Source of the DNA: Malus domestica
Taxonomy: Eukaryota; Streptophyta; Magnoliopsida; Rosales; Rosaceae
DNA: 64,000 bases
Assembly: GCF_042453785.1 (NCBI RefSeq)
Contig: NC_091675.1
Span: forward strand, 4,972,501-5,036,500
Reading direction: 5' to 3'
Below are positions 49,909 to 60,948 of the stretch, one piece after another (within the stretch, counting starts at the first letter, position 1; each line of letters opens with the position of its first letter). The notes beneath the pieces were generated by a model, which saw only the letters and a list, made by a program, of their open reading frames with translations, did not search any database and was not told the DNA's origin. The position numbers were made by a program, and so were the translations under genes.

Positions 49909-50536
49909 TCACAAAAAGCGATCGTTTTCGCTACCTAGGATCTATCTTGCAAGAGAACGGAGAATTAGATGGAGATCTCAACCATAGAATACGAGCTGGA
50001 TGGATGAAGTGTAAGAATGCATCCGGCGTGTTGTGTGACCGTCGTAGGCCACTGAAACTCAAGGGAAAATTTTATAGGACGGCAATAAGGCCAGCGATGT
50101 TGTATGGCACAGAATGTTGGGTGGTGAAGCATCAACACGTACACAAAATGGGTGTAGCGGAGATGAGGATGCTTCGTGGGATGTGTGGGCACACGAGAAA
50201 GGATAAGATTGGGAATGAGGATATCCGAGGTAAAGTAGGAGTAGCCGAAATTGTAGGAAAGATGAGAGAAAATCGGCTCCGGTGATTTGGACATGTGCAA
50301 AGAAGGCCGACTGACGCTCCGGTTCGAAGATGTGACTACGGGACAGAGGTTCAGGGCCGAAGGGGTAGAGGAAGACCTAGGAAAACTTTGGAAGAGACTC
50401 TAAGAAAAGACTTAGAGTACTTGGATCTAACGGAGGACATGACACAAAACCGAGCGCAATGGCGTTCTAGGATTCATATAGCCGACCCCACTTAGTGGGA
50501 AAAGGCTTTGTTGTTGTTGTTGTTGTTGTTGTTGCA
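49909..50536 (+). mobile_element. RTE-type LINE fragment B with (TTG)n tail
   Basis: Encodes SDRFRYLGSILQENGELDGD, KLKGKFYRTAIRPAMLYGTE, MCGHTRKDKIGNEDIRGKVG and GRRGRGRPRKTLEETLRKDL, close to fragment A. One in-frame stop (TGA at 50283) lies after RENRLR. The end AAAAGGCTTTG(TTG)n at 50498-50536 is the microsatellite tail expected of plant RTE elements. The 5' end is truncated and abuts the LTR-like end of the repeat block. Confidence 0.87.
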
Positions 50537-51025
50537 CTCCATGGATGACGAAGTTCACGATGATAAAATTTAAATATGAAATTTAAAGTTTATGTTTATA
50601 AAATACATTATTAAATAGATAAGTGATACTGATCGATAATTGTGGCAGAAGTAGCAATAATACTAATTTTATTCCCATATAATTAATTTTCTTCTCAAGG
50701 AAGACAGAAGAATTTATACACAACTCTGCAAGTGATTGAATTTTTCAAAAACACGAGGCAATCTCCATTAGAGTTCACCAGACAGCTTCTTCTCCATGCT
50801 CCAGTGTTTGCTGGTAAATAAACCAAACCCGAATCGCTCTCTTCCACGCAGCTTGATCCGAAAAAGAAAATTTCCGTGTGTTTATTGAACAGTAAAGCAG
50901 TGGATTTTTGCATAAGTTAGAGTTTAATGGCACTCATTCTGTACATATACAACTCTTCTCTTTCCACACCCAAAAAATAAGATCCTCTCAATCACACTAA
51001 CCACAAAACTTCACAGACCTTTGCT
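50537..51025. other. Spacer and 3' untranslated region of the RING gene
   Basis: No gene recognised. Probably 3' flank of the minus-strand RING ligase gene ending at 51026. Confidence 0.5.
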
Positions 51026-53095
51026 TCAGGGGTTGAACAATTTTCTCACTTTGTGAATCAGCCTTCTGCATATTGGACACACCTTATTCTCCCCCTCCAT
51101 GATCCTGCAAGATTTATTTCGGTAAAAATCTCGAGAGCAAAAGCAATACATGTGTGAAAGAAGAATATGAAAGCGAGCGGTGTATCTATATCGGTGTATA
51201 TATGTACCTTTGAGCACAGTCATAGCAGGTGGCACAATGACCACAAGGAACGAAGAAGGAATTGCGCTGCTCGTCGTAACAGATTACGCATAATTTTTCG
51301 TCGTATAATTCCTCCGAGGAGCTACTAGAAGCTCCTGAATCTTCATCTTCTTCATTTGTCCCGTATGTCTGTCGAAGAATCGTCTTATGCGGCACTATAG
51401 GGTAAGTCTCGTTAACTTCTTCCACTGCTGTTTCAACTAAAGTACGATCCTCACCATCACAGGCTCCAAGGTATTTCAGTATCAGAAAAATAACCACCAC
51501 AATAAACCCTGAAAGTTGGACATAAATAAATGATTGAAGCAATTACAAATTACTGAAAAAATACTGAAAGCTCAACAGAACTGAGGTCTATTTCAGATTT
51601 CGTACCTAAAATCGCAATGTAGGTAACTACGCGAGCCACGAACGAAAGCTCGATGTACCAATCACCAAGATCTCCCTGCAGCGACTTTGTTGGTTACGTT
51701 GGCACAAAATTAGTAACAATTTGAGACAATGTATGAGATCTGGCCTTACATTGTTAGGTGTTGTTAGTATGACATAGTGAGTATTGGGGAATACGAGGCT
51801 GAGCCGGCAAGACCCCTTCGTTGTTGAACAGACGTCCTTAGCTTTCGTAACATCATACATCGTTGATGAAACACTTACATTCACTAATGCAATTAGGCTC
51901 CTGGGATCTGTGTTTATGAATTCAAGGTAGTACTTGTCATCTTCCTCAATATTGTACTCAGCTTCTTTACCTAACAAAAAGCGCTTACGATGATCATTTT
52001 GCACATAAACTTTGTGATCAGTGTTTTTAGGCTCCTCGAACACGTTTTTTTACTTTCTGAAATCTAATTGTGCAACAATAGTTTCAAAAATGAAGAATCT
52101 GTTACCGATTTTGGGTTCATTGAGGGCGAGGCTGTCCTGAGAACTTGTTTGTTCCGGCTGCAATATTTCGACTTTTTGTTCCCCTGTCAAAACGTGCATT
52201 ACATTTGTTTTAAGACGAGTCTAATATGTAATTAAGCTGCAAACAACAAACGATATTTTCTTTCGGAAGCATGACAGTTTTCATTAAATTTGCCCATCAA
52301 ATGATGTTTATTTTTATTTAAATTTGGGTTCATAATGTAACCGAAACAGAAAATTTTGGGTTCTTAGTAAAATGCTGACGTGTATTGACGCATTCTTTGG
52401 AGAACAAAATTGGTCAAGAAAATAAATTGCAAATTGAAAACTTACCTTTAAGCATAACAACTTGTAGTTGATTTAAGATAGTAGCATGAGCTTCCAATCT
52501 CATGGACAAACTTGAACCCTTGTTTAACCAGAAGGAAAAACCCTGAACACAAAATTTCAACCTCTCTGGAGATCCAAATCAATAATTTGGAGGGAAAATG
52601 CAGAATTTGGGAAAATCCAAAACCCTAAAGGAAACAATTTGATTTAAAATAAAATGTAAATTTTCAGTTCCTACCTTGCGATTATATGATCCAAGAATCA
52701 AGTAATCGTGCACGCTCCAGTTTGTTTGGTGGTTCAATTTAGGCTCCTCCGAGAAAGCGTAGAGAGAAACCCCTTTCCTGTCAACGTCTCTCACTTCAAC
52801 ATGTTTGACAAACACGGCACTAGCCTTCATCAATCGCGACGAGCTCGGCCCGAGTTCCATCCGGCGGTCGCCATAGTACCCGTATCGGAGACTCACCGAA
52901 ACTGCCAAAAAAAAAAGTGAAATGCTCTGTTGAGATGGAAGGGTTAGCGGAGGAAAATTGGTACTGAAGATAAAAAATGTATGTGTACATGCCACATATC
53001 CAAAGGGTCAGAGGAGTGAGGAGTCGAGCCCAAGTCTCTTGGCACCGCTGAGGCCTGGCCGGAGGCGTCTGGTGGGCCCACATCGAGCGGTACAT
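51026..53095 (-). CDS. APD-like RING-type E3 ubiquitin ligase, eight exons, with an A-run frameshift
   Basis: Exons 52996-53095, 52675-52901, 52446-52542, 52106-52183, 51750-52056, 51606-51675, 51208-51508 and 51026-51104. Start at MYRSMWAHQ; upstream there is only a non-ATG extension. Order of parts: a membrane segment (LLTPLTLWIF), the family block SLRYGYYGDRRMELGPSSSR, a lumenal-type beta region (YYLEFINTDPRSLIALVNVS), a second membrane helix (FIVVVIFLILKYLG), and a C3HC4 RING near the C-terminus (CVICYDE...PCGHCATCYDC...CPICRR). It matches the plant ABERRANT POLLEN DEVELOPMENT group of endomembrane E3 ligases. Exon 5 opens with AAAGT plus seven A: the frame fits only with one more A, giving 419 residues; as written it reads into TAA. 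Sequence error or a recent mutation. Confidence 0.87.
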
Positions 53096-53988
53096 GGCTG
53101 CGAAGAAGGATGGCGAGGTAGCAGAGAGAGGTAGAGAGAGGAGGAGGTGTGAGAGGAAATTGTTGTTCTGCTGGAGGAGAGGAGAGGAACCCTTGGGGGA
53201 TTGGGGGGTAGAAGACCAGTAGCTTTCCGTTTGGTAGTTGGTTTGGTTCTTCCATAAGCTCAACTAACCGTTTTTTGAAGTGGTTGGCGCAAACTTTGAA
53301 TGGCAAGTTTTTATGAATGGTAGGTGTTAATTTCTGTTTGGGGCAATCTTGTACTTGTAAGTTGTAACTCGAGACATAGTTGTCACTTCTCAATGTGTGT
53401 TTAATACAAGAACCTTATAGTGAACACTTTTTTTGTTTTGTTTCACAAACGGTAAGATAATTACATTAGATTCATTCAAATTGAAGCATTATATAATATG
53501 AAAAAGCTAACGATTTTGTCGATTAATTTTTTTTTTATAAAAGTGGTGTAGTCGTCTATCATTTATTGAAATGTTAGGCATTGAATCTCTAGGTTCGATA
53601 ATGAGCATTGAATCTCCAAAATCGATCCCCAACATCAGGTCCTCAAGTTTGGGTCCGAACTCCTGGTTCCAGACACAGGATCATGACACAATGAAAAATC
53701 TTTTAACAAACTATTAAGTCTTTTCTTAGGATGTCGTCCAACGCTGGAATTGAAGACGCTGTTTGTAAAAAGTTGGATGTCTTTGTATGGTCTATTTAAA
53801 ATTATTCAAGCAGCTGTCTTGTTCGATACCATCGCTAAAATTTTGTACGCTTCTCTTGCATCTTATCAATGCTAATCAGTGACTAAAATTCAAGATAAAG
53901 TAAGATTAATTTTTCATGAACTAATAAGATGCTAAGACATTGATCTTATATTAACAAGAAAAAACAGCTCCAGCATCTCAACATATCA
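53096..53988. other. Intergenic region between RING gene and P450 pseudogene
   Basis: 53096-53270 is the leader of the RING gene. The rest is AT-rich with a T run at 53529-53538. I see no other gene. Confidence 0.45.
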
Positions 53989-56331
53989 ATGGAAACTTCA
54001 TTCTTCTTCTTCTTCTACTTTTTACTCTTCATTTTCTTTCTTTTTCTCAAAAACTATTTGCAGAAAATTAACCAAAAACTCCCACCAAGCCCTCCTCTTT
54101 GTTTCCCCGTCGTAGGCCATCTCTACCTCTTCAAAAAACCCCTCCACAGAACACTTGCCGAACTCTCCAACAAACATGGACCAATCACATACCTCCGATT
54201 CGGCTCCCGCCCTGTCCTCCTCGTATCCTCACCTTCCGCGGCTGAGGAATGCTTCACCAAAAACGACATCGCTTTTGCTAACCGCCCGAAGCTGCTTGCC
54301 GGAAAACACCTCGGATACAACCACACCACCCTCACCTGGGCCTCTTACGGCTCCCACTGGCGCAACTTGAGACGCATAGCGTCCCTGGAGTTATTGTCAC
54401 CTAATAGAGTTCAGATGCTTTCTAGCATCCGTCTCGATGAAGTCAGGTCCTTGATTTCCCGGCTCTTTCGAGGCGCGAAGGGCTGGTTTAGTATTGCTGT
54501 GCTTTGAAAAAAAGCTGCTGTGAGAATAAGCGGCTGTGCTGTGAGAATAAGCGGCTGTGAAATAAATCAGCAGAGTGTTTGGTAAACTTTTTTGTAAAAG
54601 TGCTTTTGGAAAAAAAGCAGTCTAATAGTGGGTCTTTTCATTAAAGAAGCACTGTAGCTTCGAGTGCTTTGAAAAAAAGCCAGTTTTCCAAAGCTACAAA
54701 TAGCAGCTTCAGCTTTTTCCTTTGATTTCAGCTTATTCTCACAGCAGCTTCCAAAATAAGCCCTTTTTTTTCAGTTTACCAAACACCTAAAACCCTCACA
54801 GCTTTTTTTCATGAGTGCTTTTTTTTTAAGCACCTCACTCCCAAACTAGGTCGAAAGGTAGCAGCGAATTTCAGAGTTTGGCCATGAAGTCGGCGTTTTT
54901 CGAGCTGACTCTGAATGTTCTGATGAGGATGATTGCGGGAAAGCGGTGCCATGGGGAAAATGTGGCGGATTTAGAGGAGATTATTGCTGAGAACTTTCGG
55001 TTGAGTGGCGCTACTAATCTTGGAGATTTTCTGCCGGTTTGGAAGTATGTGGGGGTAAGTGGCCCCGAGAAGAAATTGATGACACTCCACTAGAAAATGG
55101 AAAAATTCATGCAAGATTTAATCCAAGAGCGCCGAGAAAAGCAGAGTGGCTCTGTTTCTGAACAGAGGAGCAAGTCCATGGTGGACGTCTTGCTTGCCCT
55201 GCAAGAAACTGAACCGGAATATTATACTGATGAGATCATAAGAGGCATGCTGCAAGTAAGCTCTCTCAACCAAAAAATAAATAAATAAATCTTTGAAGTT
55301 GAAGAATAATTGCAGTAATTTTCTGCTTAAAGATAATGAATTGTTTAATTGGTTTGGACGAAGATAATGTCCAATATTTGTTGTGTTATAATGCATCCAA
55401 GTTGCATTAAGGACTTGCCTGCACCAGGTACGCCGTTGTAGTGCAATATTCTAAATCAATAGCACAATGTAATGTGTTTTAACTATTGTACATGGAAGTT
55501 TGTTATTGGTTTATAATACCGTCACAGTCGCATAACCGGTGTAACTAAGTAAGTCCCTCTCCAAGTTACAATATAAAATTTAAGACAAAAACTACCAGTG
55601 TCAGCAAGTCTTACAAGGACTTGAGTTTGAGAGAGTCTAAATAGAGATCTTCAGTTTCCCAAACTCCTAATTAGACCGCTTGACCAAAACATGTATACAC
55701 AATTGTACCCAGGTCATGTTAGCAGCAGGGACAGACACCTCATCTGGAACCATGGAATGGGCTCTATCACTTTTGCTCAACAACCCAGAAGCCCTAGCAA
55801 AAGCTGAGACTGAAATGGATATCCACATTGGGCAAAGCAGGCTACTTGAGGAGTCCGACCTCGCCAAGCTTCCGTATCTCCACGGCATCATCAATGAAAC
55901 CCTCCGGATGTACCCAGCAGGCCCATTGCTTGCCCCACACGATTCATCGAGGATTGCACTGTGGGGGGCTTCCACGTTCCACGTGGCACGATGTTGCTGG
56001 TGAACATATGGGCCATACAGAACAATCCAAAGCTGTGGGCACAGCCTGGACAATTTAAACCAGAGAGGTTTATGAATGGACAAGGGGAAAGAGATGGTTT
56101 TGTGTTGTTGCCGTTTGGGACCGGGAGGAGGGGCTGCCCTGGGGAAGGGTTAGCAATGAGGATGGTTGGACTTGCATTGGGGTCTCTGATTCAGTGTTTT
56201 GAATGGAGAGGATTGGGGAGGAGATGGTGGACATGACTGGAGGGCCTGGACTCACCATGCCAAAGGCTCTCCCTTTAATTGCGAAGTGTAGGCCACGCCG
56301 AAAAATGCTTGCCCTGCTTTCTCAACTCTAA
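53989..56331 (+). pseudogene. CYP81-like cytochrome P450 pseudogene (tandem copy 1)
   Basis: Start METSFFFFFYFLLFIFFL (membrane anchor), then PPSPPLCFPVVGHLYLFKKP, FGSRPVLLVSSPSAAEECF and SYGSHWRNLRRIASLELLS match the sister gene at 57520. Damage: a 370-bp MITE sits in exon 1 (54481-54850); a short deletion removes six residues (QAKRFK in the sister) after ADLE; an in-frame TAG follows MTLH (55093); and frame changes in exon 2 fall near [10 protein letters not shown] and near the C-terminus ([10 protein letters not shown]). Exon 2 starts at 55713 and keeps [20 protein letters not shown] and the haem loop [11 protein letters not shown]. It cannot give a full P450. Similarity to its sister remains high, so inactivation is fairly recent. 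Confidence 0.92.
54481..54850. mobile_element. 370-bp hAT-like MITE inserted in the P450 pseudogene
   Basis: Absent from the sister gene at the same site. Ends GGCTGGTTTAGTATTGCTGTGCTTT and ...AAGCACCTCACTCCCAAACTAG are imperfect inverted copies. The flanks GCGCGAAG and GTCGAAAG resemble an aged 8-bp duplication. AGCAGCTT/AAGCTGCT words fill the body. Confidence 0.8.
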
Positions 56332-56368
56332 AGAATATCCAGTGGGCCTTTTTGGTGGTTGTCTTATA

Positions 56369-56515
56369 GGAAAACTAATGAAAATGGTTTGAGAACTTTG
56401 AGTTTTAACGATAAAGACAAAGTAAAGGGTAAATAAATAGTATCATGATTGACTTTTTAGTGTAAAAATATGGTTTTTTGTTAAAGTGAACAGTACCAGG
56501 AGATTTTCGTTTTCA
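56369..56515 (+). mobile_element. Second copy of the 154-bp MITE family
   Basis: AGGAAAACTAATGAAAATGG...GACTTTTTAGTGTAAAAATATGG...TTAAAGTGAACAGTACCAGG is the reverse complement of the element at 39930-40083, with about 85-90 percent identity by eye. Confidence 0.8.
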
Positions 56516-56650
56516 TATATGTCTTCTCCATAAGTATTTGGGTGGTATAGTAAATGATTCTTGAGTGGATGGTGAAATACAAGACTTTGGTATCGTGCTT
56601 TACAATTTACACAGCACGTCAACATCATCATGACTACTAAATTTTGTTAA

Positions 56651-56796
56651 GGGTGTGGTATTCATGCACCTTTTTTTACTTTTGACGCACATTTTCAATT
56701 TACGGTAGTTGGATAAGATGAATTCAAGAATATCAAAGGACATAAATTAACAAGAGGTGTGAGAGAAGTAAAAAATGATGTGTAGATAGCATGCCC
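56651..56796. mobile_element. 146-bp MITE with 10-bp target duplication
   Basis: Exact flanks ATTTTGTTAA (56641-56650, 56797-56806). Ends GGGTGTGGTATTCATGCACC and GATGTGTAGATAGCATGCCC are imperfect inverted copies. Confidence 0.85.
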
Positions 56797-57225
56797 ATTT
56801 TGTTAAAAGAAATGTGTGGATAGAACACCCCTTTTGTGTGATGATATCGCACACATCTGGAGCCACAAATTGTCAATTGTGCCTAGCTTCTACTAATCTG
56901 ATGCATACATTCAAATCAAAGAATTAAACAGTAAGATACAATCACGCACAAATAATATAACTATTTACAGAGTTCATATTATATCCCATTACAATTGTCA
57001 TTGTCACGTGATGAGTTAGTAACATGAGAGAAGTTCACCATGAAGTGGGGTTGCTTGTTCGATGCCATAACTAGATTCCAACGTCTCTCTTCCTTCTTAT
57101 TTTTCAACAACCAACAAGATTTTTTTTCAAGTGGGGTTGCTTGTTCGATGCCATCACTAGATTTCAACATTTGTCTTCCATCTTACTTTTCAACCATTAA
57201 TAAGAATTTTGACTAATTTTTCATA

Positions 57226-57368
57226 GGTGCTATCCACACACCTTATTTTATTTCTTATACACCTCATGATAATTTATATCTGTTGATCTTCTTCAATACA
57301 TCCGATCCAACGGCCGAAAATTAAAAAAATATGTAAGAAGTAAAACGGGATGTGTGAATATCACATCC
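57226..57368. mobile_element. 143-bp MITE, same family, with 10-bp target duplication
   Basis: Exact flanks ATTTTTCATA (57216-57225, 57369-57378). Ends GGTGCTATCCACACACC and GGATGTGTGAATATCACATCC are inverted copies. Size and duplication length match the element at 56651. A probable decayed relative lies in the sister gene's intron at about 58587-58705. Confidence 0.82.
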
Positions 57369-57519
57369 ATTTTTCATATAATCCTTGAAAATGTGAAATT
57401 TTAAACAATCAATATATTATAGAAAAAAAGAAACTTCAAACATAAGTGTTGAAAGAAATGTGTGGATGGAGCACCCTTATATTAAGAAGTACATACAGCT
57501 TGCAGACATCAGCATATCA

Positions 57520-59688
57520 ATGGAAACTTCATTCTTCTTCTTCTTCTTCTACTTTTTACTCTTCATTTTCTTTCTTTTCCTCAAAAAGTATTTGCAGAAA
57601 ATTAACAAAAAACTCCCACCAAGCCCCTCTCTTTGTTTCCCAGTCATAGGCCATCTCTACCTCTTCAAAAAACCCCTCCACAGAACACTTGCCAAACTCT
57701 CCAACAAACATGGACCAATAACATATCTCCGATTCGGCTCCCGCCCGGTCCTCCTCGTATCTTCACCGTCCGCCGCCGAGGAATGCTTCACCAAAAACGA
57801 CATCACTTTTGCCAACCGCCCTAAGTTCCTCGCAGGAAAACACCTCGGATACAACTACAGCTCCCTCACCTGGGCCTCCTACGGCTCCCACTGGCGCAAC
57901 TTGCGACGCATAGCCTCCCTCGAGTTATTATCGTCCAACCGCCTTCAGATGTTTCACGGCATCCGTGCAGATGAAGTTAGGTCATTGATTTGCCTGCTTT
58001 TCCGAGGTTCTAACGGCCGTGAATTTCAGAGTTTCGAGATGAAGTCAACGTTTTTTGAGCTGACACTTAATGTTGTGATGAGGATGATTGCCGGAAAGCG
58101 GTACTATGGCGAGCATTTGGCGGATTTGGAGCAAGCAAAGCGGTTTAAACAAATCGTGACGGAAAGCTTTGAGCTTAGCGGCGTTACAAATATCGGAGAT
58201 TTTGTGCCGGTTTTGAAATATTTGGGAGTAACGGGGCTTGAGAAGAAGTTGGTGATATTGCAGAAGAAAAGGGATGGATTCATGCAAGATTTGATAGAAG
58301 AACATAGAAAATTGCAGAGGGGATCTGTTTCTGAACAGAAGAGGAAGACAATGGTGGAAGTTTTGCTTTCCCTGCAAGAAACTGAACCTGAATATTATAC
58401 AGATGAGATCTTAAGAGGCATCATGCAAGTAAGTTCTCTTGTCCAGAGTTTTTGAACTGTAGAATCAGATGCATTAAGTTTGTGCTTAAAGATAATGTTT
58501 TTTTAGTTTGTTTGGGTGAATACAATGTTCAACTAGATCTAAGAAATATAATAATAGAAATTTAGTTTTGGTCAATAAATACTGAGTGGTGCTATTCACA
58601 CATATGTTTATTTTTCACACACTTTTCTTAATTTTTAGTTATCGGATCAAATAAATTGAAGAAAAAAAATCAATAACAAAAAATTACAAGAGTGTGTGCG
58701 GGCATAATGTAAAGTTTAGTTAGTGTATATTTTGTTGTTTAACATCTGGATATCTTAAATTTAACTAAGGTAAATGCCCTACTTTTTATGTAGTTAAAAC
58801 TTATTTTTCAAATAAAAAAAATAAGAATGTCGTTGTAACTGTATTTTAAATACATTACGCAATATAGTATGTTTTAATTTTTTTACACAACACTTCGTGG
58901 TCATCTTGTTATAAAACAACAATGATATTGACATTCTTGTTGGGAAGAAGTCCTTCTCACATATTAGACCGCTCCACCAAACTAGTTAGGTATGTGCAAG
59001 TTTACACTTCATAATCTGAAATAAACCTTATGGCTTAAGGCTTTTTGCGCAATTCCACCCACAGGTCATGCTATCGGCAGGGACAGACACCTCATCAGGA
59101 ACCATGGAATGGGCTCTATCCCTATTGCTCAACAATCCAGATGCCCTTGCAAAAGCCCAGACTGAAATTGATATCCACATTGGACAAAGCTGCAGGCTTC
59201 TTGAGGAATCAGACCTTCCCAAGTTACCCTATCTCCAAGGCATCATAAACGAAACCCTCCGAATGTACCCATCAGGCCCACTGCTAGTCCCTCACGAGTC
59301 ATCAGAGGACTGCTTAGTGGGCGGCTTCCACATCCCACGTGGAACCATGTTGTTGGTGAACATATGGGCCATACAACATAATCCAAAGTTGTGGGCACAA
59401 CCTGACCAATTTAAGCCAGAGAGGTTCCAAAACCTGCAAGAGGAAAGAGATGGTTTTGTTTGGTTGCCGTTTGGGGCGGGGAGGAGGGGCTGCCCCGGGG
59501 AAGGCTTAGCGACTCGGATAGTCGGGCTGGCTCTAGGATCATTGATTCAGTGTTTTGATTGGGAGAGAATTGGCGAGGAAATGGTGGACATGAGTGAAGG
59601 TACTGGTCTCAGCATGCCTAGAGCTCACCCATTACTCGCAAAGTGTAGGCCACGCCCAAAAATGCTTTCCCTGCTATCTCAACTCTAA
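57520..59688 (+). CDS. CYP81-like cytochrome P450 monooxygenase, 510 aa, two exons
   Basis: Exon 1 57520-58428 (303 codons), phase-0 intron 58429-59064, exon 2 59065-59688 (207 codons plus stop). I start at METSFFFFFF, not the in-frame upstream Met at 57460, because a membrane anchor is expected at once and the sister copy begins there. Landmarks: N-terminal anchor; proline-rich hinge PPSPSLCFPVIGH; oxygen-binding AGTDTS (308-313); ExxR as ETLR (366-369); PERF; haem loop PFGAGRRGCPG with the Cys ligand at about 446. It is a microsomal monooxygenase using NADPH-P450 reductase. CYP81 members hydroxylate isoflavones (2'- or 3'-), glucosinolate precursors, lignans or xenobiotics; the substrate here cannot be read from sequence. 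The intact copy of a tandem pair. Confidence 0.95.
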
Positions 59689-60379
59689 ATGGGCCAATGC
59701 ATGTTTTCGTACCCCGTTCTCTAATAACAACCGATATTCCAAAATATAGAAGCCATGTCCATCATGTGAAAGCTTTCTTAACCTAAATCCCTTTCTATTG
59801 GGATTTAGGTTTTGTTTTGAGTTGTGTCATCTTTTATTTACAATATCAGTCTTTTGTCTATGCTAAAAAAAAGAGATGATATTCCAACCAAAGTCTTCGT
59901 TACCATAAAAAACAAAAGCAAAGATAATTCCATATAGAAATTAAACTTTTATTATACATATAAGAAAAAACTCAAATCACATCAAACTGTTTATAAATTC
60001 CTCCATTAGTTAGCTCATGGGTTAAAATTTGAAACAATTCAGCAGAAGATTTGATCTCAGTGAACAATATCTGTAAAAAATCTCGAATCTCACAATATTG
60101 GGTAAGTTATGAAACCTGCAGCCCAAAATCTCATAATATTATATTTTTTTGAATTATGAAACCTGCAACCCAAACAGCTCTCAGTGTAGTTAGCTGTGGC
60201 ATTATTGTCCTTGAGATTCTAACTTTGGACGAGGATGGTTGGGGACATGCAGAAGTGCGTCAAAAGTTCTATATAAAAAAATTGCAGCTACGACACGTTG
60301 TATTTGCTAAGTGTTAGTGGCAGAAAAATAGATACGACGAGATGATGCTGGAAGGAGGAAGAGGTCCGAAGGCTTTTTA
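59689..60379. other. 3' flank of the P450 gene and spacer
   Basis: AT-rich; no gene seen. A small inverted repeat CCTAAATCCCTTTCTATTGG / GATTTAGG lies at 59780-59812, just after the P450 stop, and may form a hairpin in the 3' untranslated region. Confidence 0.45.
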
Positions 60380-60592
60380 TTTAAAATGAGGCTCAAGCTA
60401 TCCTGGTGCAGAGTTTATATGGGTGTCGAGATAAATTAATATGGCACTATACTAAACATGGTAGATATTCAGTTAAAAGTGGATATGAGTTAGCACAAAG
60501 TATGGAGAGGAATGGGGAATTAGGGAGACGGGGAGATGGGGAATCAAGCACTGAAGGTGTCCGAGATAAGGTGTGGAATGATATTGTTTAGA
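60380..60592 (+). mobile_element. LINE remnant (zinc-binding RT C-terminal region)
   Basis: Encodes DKLIWHYTKHGRYSVKSGYE LAQSM, the conserved start of the zf-RVT region of plant non-LTR reverse transcriptases. Only about 70 codons remain; both sides are lost. Confidence 0.65.
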
Positions 60593-60948
60593 TCAAAATT
60601 GTCCTCATACACTCGTTCTGATTCCTCGGGTGTCAAACCACGATAAAATGAATCCTGATTGACAAGGACGACGACGTCATGATCGTGAAGCTGTTCAGCT
60701 GTTGGATGACCAAATCACGGACCATCATCTCACTGGAAATCTGCCGAAATGCCAATGTGTAAGGGTTGGCGAGGTTGGAAACGATGGAACCGCGGAAGTA
60801 GAAGATCGGTAAGCGTGGGTGGAAGACGAAAAGAAGGCGGAGAGGAGAGGAGGCTGCCAAGTCGGATCCCCGAAAGAAGTGATGCTAGTTTCTCCATCAC
60901 GTAGACGTAGTCAATCGTAGTCGTCCTCGGGGCATGATGGTTTTCCAC
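60577..60948 (-). pseudogene. Uridine kinase-like gene fragment
   Basis: On the minus strand, TTTIDYVYVMEKLASLLSGI resembles the N-terminus of plant uridine kinase-like (UKL) proteins (IDYVMEK...SGLRL..LLSS). In other frames come QPLHIGIS (start of the nucleotide-binding strand), VRDLVIQQL, and HDHDVVVLVNQDSFYRGLTP EESERVYEDNFD, the conserved VNQDSFYRGLT block. The P-loop itself is lost and the reading frame changes at least twice. The match stops after NFD, where the LINE remnant begins. UKL enzymes salvage uridine to UMP; this copy is non-functional. A processed or partial duplicate is likely; exon structure cannot be judged. Confidence 0.65.

Larger units (their letters stand above)
56332..57519. 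other. Intergenic region between the two P450 copies, rich in MITEs
   Basis: Besides the three elements listed separately, 57042-57215 holds two tandem copies of an ~87-bp unit (AAGTGGGGTTGCTTGTTCGA at 57042 and 57129). The last 50 bases before 57520 resemble the upstream region of the pseudogene and belong to the duplication. Confidence 0.6.

Noticed and set aside
52944-53393. 149-codon frame upstream of and overlapping APD exon 1
   Set aside because: Its frame does not join to exon 2 by any good splice pair; the overlapping frame with MYRSMWAHQ does.
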